From the NCBI RefSeq assembly GCF_000023465.1, contig NC_014041.1:2052001-2116000 (forward strand): DNA of 64,000 nt, in the 5' to 3' direction. Shown piece after piece: positions 52,606-62,652 of this stretch; the first letter of the stretch is position 1, and each line of letters begins with the position of its first letter. Made by a program: the position numbers and the translations under genes. Source of the stretch: Zunongwangia profunda SM-A87 (GTDB lineage Bacteria; Bacteroidota; Bacteroidia; Flavobacteriales; Flavobacteriaceae). A model generated the notes under the pieces. The model made no database searches. It was not told the DNA's origin and was given only the letters and a program-made list of their open reading frames with translations.

Positions 52606-55600
52606 ATGTATTTTAAAATTACACAATTAAAATCGAAAAAGGTATTATTTGGACTTTCAGTTTTACTTTTTTCGCAAGCTACTGAAGCTACTTCTTTAAG
52701 TATGCCTTCAAGAGACTTTACGATTACCAATAAATCCATTCAGCGCTCAATTAGTGGTGTGGTCACTGACGATCAGGGTGTGCCACTTCCTGGAGCAACC
52801 GTAATGGTTAAAGGTACCAGCAATGGGGTAACCACTAATTTTGATGGGGAATATACAATCGAAGTTCAGGAAGGAGATATTCTTCAGATATCTTTTGTAG
52901 GCTTTAAAACTTTCGAAAAAAGAGTAACCGGACAAACCAATTATGATATCCAGTTAGAAACAGATAGCGCTTCTTTAGACGAGGTTCTTGTCGTTGGATA
53001 TGGTACTCAAAAAAAATCAGATTTAACCGGCGCTGTAAGTTCTGTAGGTGAAGAAGAATTCAATAAAGGTATCAATACGAACCCCGGTAATTTATTACAG
53101 GGTAAGGTTTCCGGATTAAATGTCACTAATGCCAGTGGTGAACCAGGCTCAGGTCAGGATATTGTGATTAGAGGTGTAGGGACACTTCGTTCCGGTACTT
53201 CTCCATTATATGTTATTGATGGTTTTGTACTGGATAATTCCTCTACGGGAATGCCTACAAATCCATTAAATTTTATTAATACGGAAGATATTGAATCGAT
53301 TAACGTATTGAAAGATGCTTCAGCTGCAGCAATTTATGGTTCTCGTGCGGCAAATGGTGTGGTAGTAATCACCACTAAAAAAGGAAAGGCAGGAAGAACA
53401 CAAATGAATGTATCTGCTTCTACCGCTATTTCTTCTATTGCCAATAAAATAGATGTATTTTCTGCAGATGAATTTAGAAGAGTAGTTCAGGAAATCGGAG
53501 GAAGTTTAAGTGATAATGGTGCTGATACCGATTGGCAGGATGAACTTACCAGAACCGCCATTACCAATGATGTCAATTTTTCGATGAGCGGGGGAACTTC
53601 TCAAACTTCTTATTTCGCATCCTTAGGTGCCAGAGATCAGGAAGGGATATTAAATAATAGTAATTTAAAACGTTATTCGGGTAGAGTAAATGTCACCCAA
53701 AAAGGATTAAATGATCGTTTAAAGGTAGATTTAAACTTATCTGCTACCAGAACCGAAAATGAACGCCCGGATATCCAGACTATGGTGAGTAATATGTTGT
53801 CATTAAACCCAACAACACCTGCGTATACTGATTGGGAGCCCACAATTTTCGGTACAGGAATCAATCCGTTGATTATCGAAGATATATATGGGGATTATGC
53901 TTTCAATAATAGAATGATTGCGAATATTTCTCCTTCTCTAGAGATCATTGATGGCTTAACTTACAAATTAAACTTAGGGGTGGATTATTCCAAAACAGAT
54001 AGAGATGAACAATTAATACCATACTCTGCAGATCCGGATTATGCAGAGGGCTCTATAAGATCTTCGTTTACTACTAATCGAAATACCTTAGTTGAAAATA
54101 CTTTAAATTATGAAACAGCTTTTGGGGATCATGATTTAGGTCTTTTAGCAGGACATTCTTATCAGAAGTTCTACGTTCATAATAAAAGCTTCTATTTTAC
54201 AAATTTTCCTGATAATGGTATCGAGCCTAGATATCAACTTGGAGAAGCAAGAGGAGAAGATAATACTCAATCTTCAGATGCTGTCCAAAATGAGTTACAG
54301 TCTTTCTTTGGAAGGGTAAATTACGAGTATGCCGACAAATATTTGGTAACGGCAACAGTACGTTCTGATGGTTCTACCAAATTTGGTAAAAATAATGAGT
54401 ATGCCGTATTTCCATCTTTCGCCTTAGGTTGGAATATCTACAAAGAAGATTTTATGGATGATTCAGTTTTCAGCAACTTAAAGCTAAGAGCAAGTTGGGG
54501 AAAATCAGGTAACCAGGAAATTCCTTCTAAGCAAACCAATTTGAGTTACGGCGAAAGTTTCCAGGACAATGATATTTACCCCATAAATGGAAACGAAACG
54601 ACCAGAGAAGATTATCCTTATGGTTTAGTTTTCGCACGTACCGCAAATCCAGACCTACAATGGGAAGAAACTGCACAAACAAATATCGGGATCGATTTTG
54701 GACTTTTTGATCAAAAATTAACAGGAACAGTAGATTATTTCCTAAAGGAAACCACAGATGTTTTGCTTTATTTCTCTACGCAGGATCCTATCGATGAGGT
54801 TGGATATACCTGGCAAAATATTCCTAATATGAAAATTGAAAATTCAGGATTAGAATTTTCTTTAGATTACCAGAGCGATCAAACAAAAGATTTCTCTTAT
54901 AATATAGGAGGGAATTTCTCTTATATCAAAAACGAAATTACCGATTCTCCATTTACGATTGTAACTACCGGTACTGCACAAGGCTCGGGGCAAACAGGCG
55001 CAACCATTAATGGGTATATGAACAATCAACCAATTGGTAACTTTTTTGTAAGACAGTTTGAAGGTATTGGCCCAGACGGCTTAAACCAGTTTAAAGATAT
55101 TAATGGTGATGGTCAGATCGATGATAGTGATCGTGTATCTTCAGGAAGTGCCGTTCCAGATTTTCTTTATGCTTTCTACACGAAATTTAATTATAAAAAT
55201 TTCTATTTAGGTTTAAATTTTAATGGTGTTAGCGGTAACAAAATTTATAACCATACCAGAATGAGTTTGTTTAATATGACGCAAATTTCAAACTCCCTTA
55301 ATACAACAGATCAGGCGATCCAATTTCGTAATGAGGACGCCACAAACAGTAATACGGTGTCTACAAGGTATCTTGAAGATGGTAGCTTTTTACGTCTAAA
55401 TAATGCTACTTTGGCTTACGATTTAGATCCAACTGCAGTTGGGCTGGGAGATTGGATAAAGAACTTCAGATTATCGGTAACCGGGCAGAACTTATTCGTA
55501 ATTACCGATTATAGCGGATTTGATCCCGAATTAAATACAGGAAGTAGTAGTGATTCAAAATCTTATGGTATCGATTATTACACCTATCCTAAAGCCAGAA

Positions 55601-55632
55601 CGGTTGTTTTTGGTTTAAATGTATCCTTTTAA
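52606..55632 (+). CDS. SusC/RagA-family TonB-dependent receptor
   Basis: The 1008-residue protein has an N-terminal export signal, a carboxypeptidase-regulatory-like domain (ISGVVTDDQGVPLPGATVMVKGT), a TonB-box region, the plug start DEVLVVGYGTQKKSDLTGAVSSV with IRGVGTLRSGTSPLYVIDGF, and a 22-strand barrel. The SusC-typical AAIYGSRAANGVVVITTKKG is present. It forms the outer-membrane import channel with the SusD protein encoded 18 nt downstream. Genes after it are phosphatases, so the ligand is likely phosphorylated. Not of the glycan-enzyme type by context. Confidence 0.95.
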   Translation: MYFKITQLKSKKVLFGLSVLLFSQATEATSLSMPSRDFTITNKSIQRSISGVVTDDQGVPLPGATVMVKGTSNGVTTNFDGEYTIEVQEGDILQISFVGFKTFEKRVTGQTNYDIQLETDSASLDEVLVVGYGTQKKSDLTGAVSSVGEEEFNKGINTNPGNLLQGKVSGLNVTNASGEPGSGQDIVIRGVGTLRSGTSPLYVIDGFVLDNSSTGMPTNPLNFINTEDIESINVLKDASAAAIYGSRAANGVVVITTKKGKAGRTQMNVSASTAISSIANKIDVFSADEFRRVVQEIGGSLSDNGADTDWQDELTRTAITNDVNFSMSGGTSQTSYFASLGARDQEGILNNSNLKRYSGRVNVTQKGLNDRLKVDLNLSATRTENERPDIQTMVSNMLSLNPTTPAYTDWEPTIFGTGINPLIIEDIYGDYAFNNRMIANISPSLEIIDGLTYKLNLGVDYSKTDRDEQLIPYSADPDYAEGSIRSSFTTNRNTLVENTLNYETAFGDHDLGLLAGHSYQKFYVHNKSFYFTNFPDNGIEPRYQLGEARGEDNTQSSDAVQNELQSFFGRVNYEYADKYLVTATVRSDGSTKFGKNNEYAVFPSFALGWNIYKEDFMDDSVFSNLKLRASWGKSGNQEIPSKQTNLSYGESFQDNDIYPINGNETTREDYPYGLVFARTANPDLQWEETAQTNIGIDFGLFDQKLTGTVDYFLKETTDVLLYFSTQDPIDEVGYTWQNIPNMKIENSGLEFSLDYQSDQTKDFSYNIGGNFSYIKNEITDSPFTIVTTGTAQGSGQTGATINGYMNNQPIGNFFVRQFEGIGPDGLNQFKDINGDGQIDDSDRVSSGSAVPDFLYAFYTKFNYKNFYLGLNFNGVSGNKIYNHTRMSLFNMTQISNSLNTTDQAIQFRNEDATNSNTVSTRYLEDGSFLRLNNATLAYDLDPTAVGLGDWIKNFRLSVTGQNLFVITDYSGFDPELNTGSSSDSKSYGIDYYTYPKARTVVFGLNVSF

Positions 55633-55650
55633 TTTTAAAAGTAGTAAAAA

Positions 55651-57459
55651 ATGAAACATAGAATTCTAACTGTATTTGCAGGACTTAGCGTATTGGCATT
55701 TACAAATTGTACAGATTTAGAAGAAGAAATATTAGACGAATCATTAACAGGATCTGAAGACCTCGTACAACCAGTTTCGGGTTCGATGGCCGCAGCCTAC
55801 GGAATTCTTCCACAAACCTTTAGACATACCCGTTATTTTGGTTTACAGGAAATCCCGTCAGACGAAGCAATTTTACCTCCCAGAACAGGTTTAGGCGGTA
55901 CACAATGGGCAGATAACGATACCTATACCACAGCACACAGGCATCTAATGTCTTCAAGCAATAGTCTGGTAACCGAATCCTGGAGCTATTTAACTACTGC
56001 ATTATTTAGAACGGTGGCTGCAATAGATGTAATAACTCCTCTTGCTGAAACCGGTGACGCTGAGGCGGTACAAGCTTTAGCTGAAATGAGAGCTTTAAGG
56101 GCCTATGAAAACTTGTTATTTTTAGATAGTTGGGGACTGGCTTTTAAAAAAGAAACAACTTCTGAAACCTCTGAAATTTTAAGGGGAGAAGAAGCAGTGG
56201 CTTATATCGAATCTGAATTTTTAACCGCACTTGCGAATATCAATAATGAACATGGTCCCGGTAGGATGACTGAAGATGCGATTTACGGATTTTTAGCGAA
56301 ACTTTATCTAAATGCCGCGGTGTATAGAGATCCTTATGGAACGCCTAATTTTACTGATGCTGATATGCAAAAAGTGGTAGAATACACCGATAATATTATT
56401 AATAATGGCGGGTATTCATTATCCTCAGAATATTTTGATCTTTTTAATGATGAAAATCATGATAATTCAGAGTTAATTTTTGCTTTGGATTTACGCGGTG
56501 TTCTTAATAATGATCATAACCGTTGGGCATATTGGTCCATGTCTGGTTCGCTTTTTCCAAGACCTGGTGATTTTTACTTAAGTATGGATGGGACCGATGG
56601 TCCTGCAATGACCTCAGATTTTTATCAAACCTGGGTTGATGCTTATGGTAATGAGGATCCTGCAGATGCAGATGCAAGATTCTACAAAAAAAATGCGCAA
56701 GTACCAGCTGAGCTGGAAGATATTTCGGGATTAACACCTTATAAAAACGATACTTTAGGAAAGCTAAGTGATAAAGACCATTATTTTATAGCAGGAGCTG
56801 ACTTTGAAATCGACCGCGGAATTATTCGTGGAACGATGTGGGCACCTAGAAAGCAAAATTTCAGATCGGGTAGTTTTATGACAGGAACCGATGCTAATGG
56901 AAATTCGGGTTATAGAATTTATCCTCTGGCTGAAGCTCGTGAAAATGGATCTGATCCTGAGGATATTACTTATTACGTCGATCATACTTTAAATATAAGC
57001 CTGGATGGTAGTGCTGGTTATGCAAGTGGTTATCGTTTTGCTAAATGGCAGTTTAGTAAAACTTCAGACGATGGTAACAACTACAGTAGTGTAGACCTTA
57101 TATTATTACGTTTGGCCGATGTGTATTTAATGAGAGCTGAAGCGAAATTAAGAATGGGTAATAATGCTGGTGCTCTACAAGATGTAAATACGGTAAGAAC
57201 TTCTCGTGATGCAAGGCCAGATCAAACTCCGGCTGCATTATCATCGATAGATCTTGAAACTTTATATAGAGAATTAGGGTTCGAATTCTATTGGGAAATG
57301 CACCGTCGTCAGGATCAAATTAGATTTGGAACGTATGAAGATTCGTGGACTTCAAAGTCAGATAGTGACCCACAACACAGACTTTTTCCAATTCCGCAGG
57401 AAGCGATCGATGGAGCTTCTAATGTAGAAGGCTACTTGGTACAGAATCCGGGATATTAA
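55651..57459 (+). CDS. SusD/RagB-family surface lipoprotein
   Basis: The 602-residue protein has a lipoprotein signal (lipobox AFTNC, Cys near residue 20) and SusD features: AEMRALRAYENLLFLDSWG (TPR-type helices), IYGFLAKLYLNAAVYRDPY, LLRLADVYLMRAEAKLRMGN and a C-terminal RLFPIPQEAI. The SusD subunit closes the receptor and binds the ligand at the surface. It follows susC by 18 nt. A hairpin separates it from the phosphatase genes. Confidence 0.93.
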   Translation: MKHRILTVFAGLSVLAFTNCTDLEEEILDESLTGSEDLVQPVSGSMAAAYGILPQTFRHTRYFGLQEIPSDEAILPPRTGLGGTQWADNDTYTTAHRHLMSSSNSLVTESWSYLTTALFRTVAAIDVITPLAETGDAEAVQALAEMRALRAYENLLFLDSWGLAFKKETTSETSEILRGEEAVAYIESEFLTALANINNEHGPGRMTEDAIYGFLAKLYLNAAVYRDPYGTPNFTDADMQKVVEYTDNIINNGGYSLSSEYFDLFNDENHDNSELIFALDLRGVLNNDHNRWAYWSMSGSLFPRPGDFYLSMDGTDGPAMTSDFYQTWVDAYGNEDPADADARFYKKNAQVPAELEDISGLTPYKNDTLGKLSDKDHYFIAGADFEIDRGIIRGTMWAPRKQNFRSGSFMTGTDANGNSGYRIYPLAEARENGSDPEDITYYVDHTLNISLDGSAGYASGYRFAKWQFSKTSDDGNNYSSVDLILLRLADVYLMRAEAKLRMGNNAGALQDVNTVRTSRDARPDQTPAALSSIDLETLYRELGFEFYWEMHRRQDQIRFGTYEDSWTSKSDSDPQHRLFPIPQEAIDGASNVEGYLVQNPGY

Positions 57460-57481
57460 TTTGAATGTAGTTTAATTTCTA

Positions 57482-57518
57482 AGCGGTAGGAGATGTAAGA
57501 TCTTCTGCCGCTATTTTT
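57482..57518 (+). terminator. Hairpin between susD and the phosphatase gene (attenuator or weak terminator)
   Basis: AGCGGTAGGAGAT and ATCTTCTGCCGCT form a 13-bp stem with two G-T/U wobble pairs and a 5-base loop, followed by ATTTTTAT. It lies between susD and the first phosphatase, so it could lower downstream expression relative to susCD. Confidence 0.65.
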
Positions 57519-57529
57519 ATAAAAACAGT

Positions 57530-58645
57530 ATGGAAAATTTAAAAAAGATTATCGCATTATCTGTAATTTCAGTAACAATGAGCTGCGGAAAAACTTCCGA
57601 AGAAAAGCAAAATAATACAACTGAAGTTACCGAAAAAGAACCGCTGAATATCATCTTTATGGTTGGGGACGGGATGGGAATTCCGCAAGTTTCCAGTGCT
57701 TTTTATTTTGGTGAACATACGCCCAATTTTAAGCAATTTGAAAGTATAGGTCTTAGCCGTACTTCTAGTACCAGTCATTTAATTACAGATTCTGCCGCCG
57801 GAGCTACGGCTTTTTCTACCGGAGAGAAAACCTATAAAAGAGCAATCGGAGTTTCCTCAGATACGATTGCGCTGCCAACCATTTTAGAGCAATTAAAAGA
57901 AAAAGGCTATCAAACAGGACTAATTAGTTTAACCTCTATTACCCATGCCACTCCCGCTGCTTATTATGCGCATGTAGAAGATCGCGATATGCACGAAGAA
58001 ATTGCAAAACAACTGGTAGAAGCTGAGGTTGACTTTTTTGCCGGTGGTGGTAAAAAGTATTTTCAAAATAGGGAAGATGGGCTACATCTTTACGATAGCT
58101 TAAAGGCGAAAAATTATAAATTAGATACTTTAGAATTAAGTAAACCAGACACTGCACGTCGTAATGCATATTTATTAGCAGAGGAAGGTTTGCCCTCTAA
58201 AACCGAAGGTCGTGGAGATTTTCTTGCTGAAGCTGCCATAAATGGATTTAATTATTTTGAAGCCAATAAGAAACCATTTTTTATGATGATTGAAGGTTCT
58301 TATATTGATTGGGGTGGTCACGCCAAAGATGATGAGATGATGATTCAGGAAGTTCTGGATTTCGATAAAACCATTGGTGTGGTCCTCGATTTTGTAAAAA
58401 AACACCCAAACACATTGTTGGTCGTTACTGCAGATCATGAAACCGGAGGTGTTAGCATTGGTAAAGCCTATGACGAAAGTGGGAAAGAAATTCCGCAGCA
58501 GGTACAGGTATATTTTAATACCGATCAGCATAGTACAGAGCTGGTTCCTGTTTTTGCAAAAGGTCAGGGCGAAGAATTGTTTAGAGGCATTTACGAAAAC
58601 AACGAAATTTATCACAAATTAATGCAGGCTATCAATGAAAATTAA
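57530..58645 (+). CDS. Alkaline phosphatase (PhoA-like), lipoprotein
   Basis: The 371-residue protein has a lipoprotein signal (lipobox VTMSC, Cys near residue 19) and an alkaline phosphatase domain. Visible are IIFMVGDGMGIPQ (metal Asp near 47), LITDSAAGATAFSTG with the nucleophile Ser near 87, and VTADHETGG with Asp and His metal ligands near 301. These zinc/magnesium enzymes hydrolyse phosphomonoesters in the periplasm or on the cell surface. It follows susD by 70 nt across a hairpin and overlaps the fusion gene by 11 nt. Confidence 0.92.
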   Translation: MENLKKIIALSVISVTMSCGKTSEEKQNNTTEVTEKEPLNIIFMVGDGMGIPQVSSAFYFGEHTPNFKQFESIGLSRTSSTSHLITDSAAGATAFSTGEKTYKRAIGVSSDTIALPTILEQLKEKGYQTGLISLTSITHATPAAYYAHVEDRDMHEEIAKQLVEAEVDFFAGGGKKYFQNREDGLHLYDSLKAKNYKLDTLELSKPDTARRNAYLLAEEGLPSKTEGRGDFLAEAAINGFNYFEANKKPFFMMIEGSYIDWGGHAKDDEMMIQEVLDFDKTIGVVLDFVKKHPNTLLVVTADHETGGVSIGKAYDESGKEIPQQVQVYFNTDQHSTELVPVFAKGQGEELFRGIYENNEIYHKLMQAINEN

Positions 58646-60404
58646 TTTTTATAGAACAATACAGGTTGTTTTAACCACTATTTTTTTCTGTGGAAACCTA
58701 TTGGCGCAAAGCAATTATAAATTTCATTCGCATAATGATTATGCTCAGGATTTCCCATTTTGGAAGGCCTATATTCATGGTGCATCTTCAATAGAAGCCG
58801 ACATTTTTCTAAAAAATGATGAATTATATGTTACGCATTCTGAAGATGAAATTCAAGCTGATTTTACACTGGAAAATCTTTATCTAAAACCATTAGCTGA
58901 TTTGGCTAAAGCAGGGAAGCTTAGAAACCTCCAGTTGTTGATCGATTTAAAATCTGAATCGAAAACGAGTCTTAAAAAGCTGGTAGAAGTTTTAAATTCA
59001 TATCCTGAATTAACCCAAAGTGATAAGATTTCTTTTGTCATTTCTGGGAATAGGCCAAGGCCCAATGAATATAAAGACTATCCCGGTTTTATCGAATTTG
59101 ATCATCAGGACTTGTCGGATTTAGAGAAAACCGATTTAACTAAGGTCGCATTGATTAGTCAGAATTTTAGAGATTATTCGGTTTGGAATGGATTGGGAAG
59201 GATCACAGCACCAGAACTTAAAAAAGTGGAAACAGCAATTAAAAAGGCTCATGATGCCGGCAAGCCTTTTCGTTTTTGGGGAGCACCAGATACCAAGACA
59301 GCCTGGAGCCGATTTGCAGAAATGGGTGTGGATTTTATCAATACCGATAAACCGGACGAAGCTTCAAAGTATTTGGAAACTTTGCAAACCCGAAAATTTG
59401 AGTTGAAAACGCCAATTTCAGTATACCAACCAAAATTTGACTATGATAAAAGTACCAGTCCAAAAAATATTATTTTAATGATTGGTGATGGTAATGGTTT
59501 GAGTCAGATTTCTTCCGCAGTATTCGCAAATCGAGGTGAATTAACGCTTACGCAATTAAAAAATATTGGTTTGGTAAAAACCTCTAGTTTCGACGATCTG
59601 GTAACCGATTCTGCCGCCGGAGGGACGGCGATGGCAACGGGAACGAAGACAAATAATCGAGCTATAGGGACCGATAAAGATGGGAAAGATTTATCAAATC
59701 TAACCGAGATTCTTGCTAAAAAAGGTTTTTTAAACGGAATTATGACCACCGATTTTGTAACCGGAGCTACGCCTTCGTCATTTTTCGCACATGTAGTGGA
59801 ACGTGATGATAGCGAGAGCATTTTAGAAGATTTAAATAAAAGCAAAATCGACTTTTTTATGGCAGCCGGAGCTAGAGATTTTGAAAAAATCAAGGATAAT
59901 TTTATTCAAGAAGATTTTTCAGACTTTAATGATCTGGAAAATCGAACTGCCGTTTTTCTTTCTGAGAATATGCTAGCTGATGCATCGGTTCGTGGCGATC
60001 AATTTCCAAAGTATGTGAAGAAAGCACTTCAGAATTTAGAACGTCAGGATAAACCATATTTTTTGATGATCGAAGCAGCCAAAATTGATAAAAATGGGCA
60101 TACCAATAATGCGAGCGGAATCATAGAGGAGATGCTGGACTTCGATAAAACCATTGCTGAAGTGCTAAAAGTCGCCGATAAGAATAAAAATACCCTGGTG
60201 GTAATTACGGCAGATCATGAAACCTCTGGATTTGGAATTATGCAGGGCGATCTTGAAAAAGGAAAAATAGAAGGCGGATTTTTAACCCATGATCATACCG
60301 GTGCTATGATTCCATTATTTTCCTATGGCCCAGGATCTGAATTGTTTAATGGCGTTTACGAAAATACAGCGGTTTTTCATAGAATTTTGAAAGCATTAGA
60401 GTAG
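58635..60404 (+). CDS. Fusion of a GDPD-like phosphodiesterase and an alkaline phosphatase
   Basis: The 589-residue protein has a signal peptide (cleavage near LLAQ), then two enzymes. Residues 28-255 form a glycerophosphodiesterase/PLC-like barrel: HSHNDYAQ (H33, N34), SIEADIF (E54, D56) and VTHSED (H68). From about 273 an alkaline phosphatase domain shows IILMIGDGNGL, VTDSAAGGTAMATG and ITADHETSG. Such a fusion would cut a phosphodiester and then free the phosphate. It overlaps the upstream phosphatase gene by 11 nt, so both are coupled to the susCD locus. Both active sites look intact. Confidence 0.9.
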   Translation: MKINFYRTIQVVLTTIFFCGNLLAQSNYKFHSHNDYAQDFPFWKAYIHGASSIEADIFLKNDELYVTHSEDEIQADFTLENLYLKPLADLAKAGKLRNLQLLIDLKSESKTSLKKLVEVLNSYPELTQSDKISFVISGNRPRPNEYKDYPGFIEFDHQDLSDLEKTDLTKVALISQNFRDYSVWNGLGRITAPELKKVETAIKKAHDAGKPFRFWGAPDTKTAWSRFAEMGVDFINTDKPDEASKYLETLQTRKFELKTPISVYQPKFDYDKSTSPKNIILMIGDGNGLSQISSAVFANRGELTLTQLKNIGLVKTSSFDDLVTDSAAGGTAMATGTKTNNRAIGTDKDGKDLSNLTEILAKKGFLNGIMTTDFVTGATPSSFFAHVVERDDSESILEDLNKSKIDFFMAAGARDFEKIKDNFIQEDFSDFNDLENRTAVFLSENMLADASVRGDQFPKYVKKALQNLERQDKPYFLMIEAAKIDKNGHTNNASGIIEEMLDFDKTIAEVLKVADKNKNTLVVITADHETSGFGIMQGDLEKGKIEGGFLTHDHTGAMIPLFSYGPGSELFNGVYENTAVFHRILKALE

Positions 60405-60808
60405 AGTTTAGGTCGCTTCGCTGTTAGAAGTTAGAAGTCAGACTTGAGACTGCTTCGCTTTTAGATATTAGAATTTAAACATGCGAAATTATGATAAATG
60501 TTGAATGCTGAATTTTGAATGTTTAAAGGTATGTCATCTCGACCTTGCGGAGAGATCTCTTTTGAACTTATGATGAATCTTCAATTTGAGTGATTTTGAC
60601 GTAGCGTTAGCGGAATTAAAATTGTATCGAGAACTATTGAATTTCAGATTGCTAATTAGAATTTAAAAAGACTTCTCGATACAACAAATTTCTCCGTTCC
60701 ACTCCAAAATTTGCCACTCGAAGTGACACTTTATGTAAATAAATTGATAATTGTTTATTGATTCTTGCTCTCGCCCACTGCGACTGCCCACTGTCTATTG
60801 ATAATTGT
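60405..60808. other. Intergenic region made largely of dispersed phrase repeats
   Basis: No gene is seen. It contains TCGCTTCGCTGTTAGAAGTT (as at 44333), GTCATCTCGACCTTGCGGAG and TTCTCGATACAACAAATTTC followed by ACTCGAAGTGAC. It ends in alternating ATAATTGTTTATTG-type units that run into the end of the convergent gene. I know these phrases as scattered repeats in flavobacterial genomes. They separate the convergent SusCD-phosphatase and metallophosphoesterase units. Confidence 0.6.
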
Positions 60809-62578
60809 TTACTGTTTATTGTTTATTGAAAAGACTTCTCCTGTTTCAAGATCAATTCTGAAATGATTTGCGGGGAGACCATTTAAAAACTTATCGAAAA
60901 TGCCTAAAAACTGACTCAGTTTTTGGGCATTTTTGTTTTGGGATTTTGATAATTGATGTTGTTTTTTAGCTTCGATAATCTTTTTATAATCCGATAACCG
61001 TTGTGAGGGAATATCCTGAAAAGCTAGTTTATCAGCATTTCTAATTTTATAAAAATCTAAAATCATATCCCGACCTTTCCATTCTGAAAATTCAGTTTCA
61101 GTTTGAGGGTTTTCGGCAACAATTTTATATAAATCACTAGCAGTGAGTCCCGATACATATGCTTCAAATTCTGGATCCCAATCATTTGGCAGGAATCTTA
61201 AGTCTACTAGGTTTTCAAGATGATATTGAGTAAAATCATGATAATTTTTACTGTTCAGAATATCGATATTCCAGGTTTTAAGATTCGATTTTTTTAGATA
61301 ATCATGTTCTGTTTTATAAAGAGGAAACAATTCGTCAAACCTGGGAACTTCTTTGATAGCAACGGTTTCTACTTCTGCGGTGTTTTTGTCTAACTTCAGG
61401 ATTTTATAACCGGGAATATAGGCGGCCAAAGAAGGCGTTTGGATATTTACCAGAAAATGGCCGTTTTTGTAATCTCGTTTTCCGGTATCATTAATATGCA
61501 TGTGTCCAGCAAAATGCAATTTTATTCCGGCCTCGATTAGGATTTTGGCGATACGTTCTTCAGGAACCCGTTCTAATTGCCATTTCTTCTCTCCAAGGAA
61601 AATTTTAAGCTGTGGAGAGGCATCATCATTAAAATCTACAGCAGGATAATGACTAAAAGCAATCAGTTTTTTATTTAATTTTTGGGCATTTTGAGCAACT
61701 TTTTTTATCCAACTAAACAGATGCTTTTTATGATCGACCGTTTGATTATAGCCAATGCTTGCACTGCCAAAACCTCCATTTTTACGGGGTAAATATGAGT
61801 TTCCATCAATAGCCAAAAGCCACAAACCTTTTACGGGTTCTACTAAATACGAGGCATCGGGTATTTCTAGGCTGTCATTTATAGCATAGGTTCTATTTGC
61901 CAGTGTAGCTTCTTTTTCGGCTTTTCTGAAAGAATAATCCTGGTAACTATACGATGAAAATGGTGTTTCCCAGTAGCTGTATTTTTGTTTTGGGAAGAAC
62001 CCAAATTCACTTAAACTATGCAGTATAAACTTATAGCCTGCTTTTTCTAGTTTAGGCTCTAAAAGCACATCACTTCGCTCTTCTAGCGGTAATGATAAAA
62101 CATTACTGAAAATGGCTTGTTCTTTCCCATTTTTGCCTAAAAAATCAGGTTTACCGCCCGAAGTGTTATAGGGGGCAACAGGGTCATGATTGCCGGTGGT
62201 AATAAAAAATGAAATCCCGTATTGCTGTTCGTAGTTTTTTAGAATTTTTGCAAGGCCTTCTATATTTAGCGGTTGGCCGTCGTCGGTATAATCACCGGGA
62301 AATGCCACCAGTTTAATTCCGCGTTGCGCAATATCATCGAGCACAGCCTTTAGCACAAAGTAATTTTCATTAAATAAGCGTGTAGAATGTAATTGGGCCT
62401 GCATGGTCCTTATTTTAGCTTTTTGAGATTGCCCGGGCACCGGTAGCCCCTCAAAATTTTCATAATCGGCATAGATATCCAGTAAATGAATATCTGCCAC
62501 AAAAGCTATTGTATGCGTATTGTTTTGTGCGATCATCAGGTTGCACATTAAAATCAATAGTAGCGAAATTCGCTTCAT
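60809..62578 (-). CDS. Secreted calcineurin-like metallophosphoesterase
   Basis: The 589-residue protein has a signal peptide (cleavage near LMIAQ) and a full metallophosphoesterase motif set: ADIHLLD (D29, H31), FPGDYTDDG, ITTGNHDPV, FSHYPAVD and FAGHMHIND. The C-terminal 200 residues are an extension of unknown fold. Enzymes of this type hydrolyse phosphomono- or diesters outside the cytoplasm. It is convergent with the susCD-phosphatase operon and probably acts on the same nutrient. The last codons and stop lie within a phrase repeat. Confidence 0.9.
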   Translation of the reverse strand: MKRISLLLILMCNLMIAQNNTHTIAFVADIHLLDIYADYENFEGLPVPGQSQKAKIRTMQAQLHSTRLFNENYFVLKAVLDDIAQRGIKLVAFPGDYTDDGQPLNIEGLAKILKNYEQQYGISFFITTGNHDPVAPYNTSGGKPDFLGKNGKEQAIFSNVLSLPLEERSDVLLEPKLEKAGYKFILHSLSEFGFFPKQKYSYWETPFSSYSYQDYSFRKAEKEATLANRTYAINDSLEIPDASYLVEPVKGLWLLAIDGNSYLPRKNGGFGSASIGYNQTVDHKKHLFSWIKKVAQNAQKLNKKLIAFSHYPAVDFNDDASPQLKIFLGEKKWQLERVPEERIAKILIEAGIKLHFAGHMHINDTGKRDYKNGHFLVNIQTPSLAAYIPGYKILKLDKNTAEVETVAIKEVPRFDELFPLYKTEHDYLKKSNLKTWNIDILNSKNYHDFTQYHLENLVDLRFLPNDWDPEFEAYVSGLTASDLYKIVAENPQTETEFSEWKGRDMILDFYKIRNADKLAFQDIPSQRLSDYKKIIEAKKQHQLSKSQNKNAQKLSQFLGIFDKFLNGLPANHFRIDLETGEVFSINNKQ

Positions 62579-62652
62579 TTTAATTCAATTTTGATGCGAG
62601 TATACAACCAAAAGCCGAACATTCTATTACCTGAAAGTTAATTTGTGATGTA

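Noticed and set aside
58175..58615. A 146-residue minus-strand frame inside the alkaline phosphatase gene
   Set aside because: It is a shadow of the real gene in another frame, with no start context or motif.
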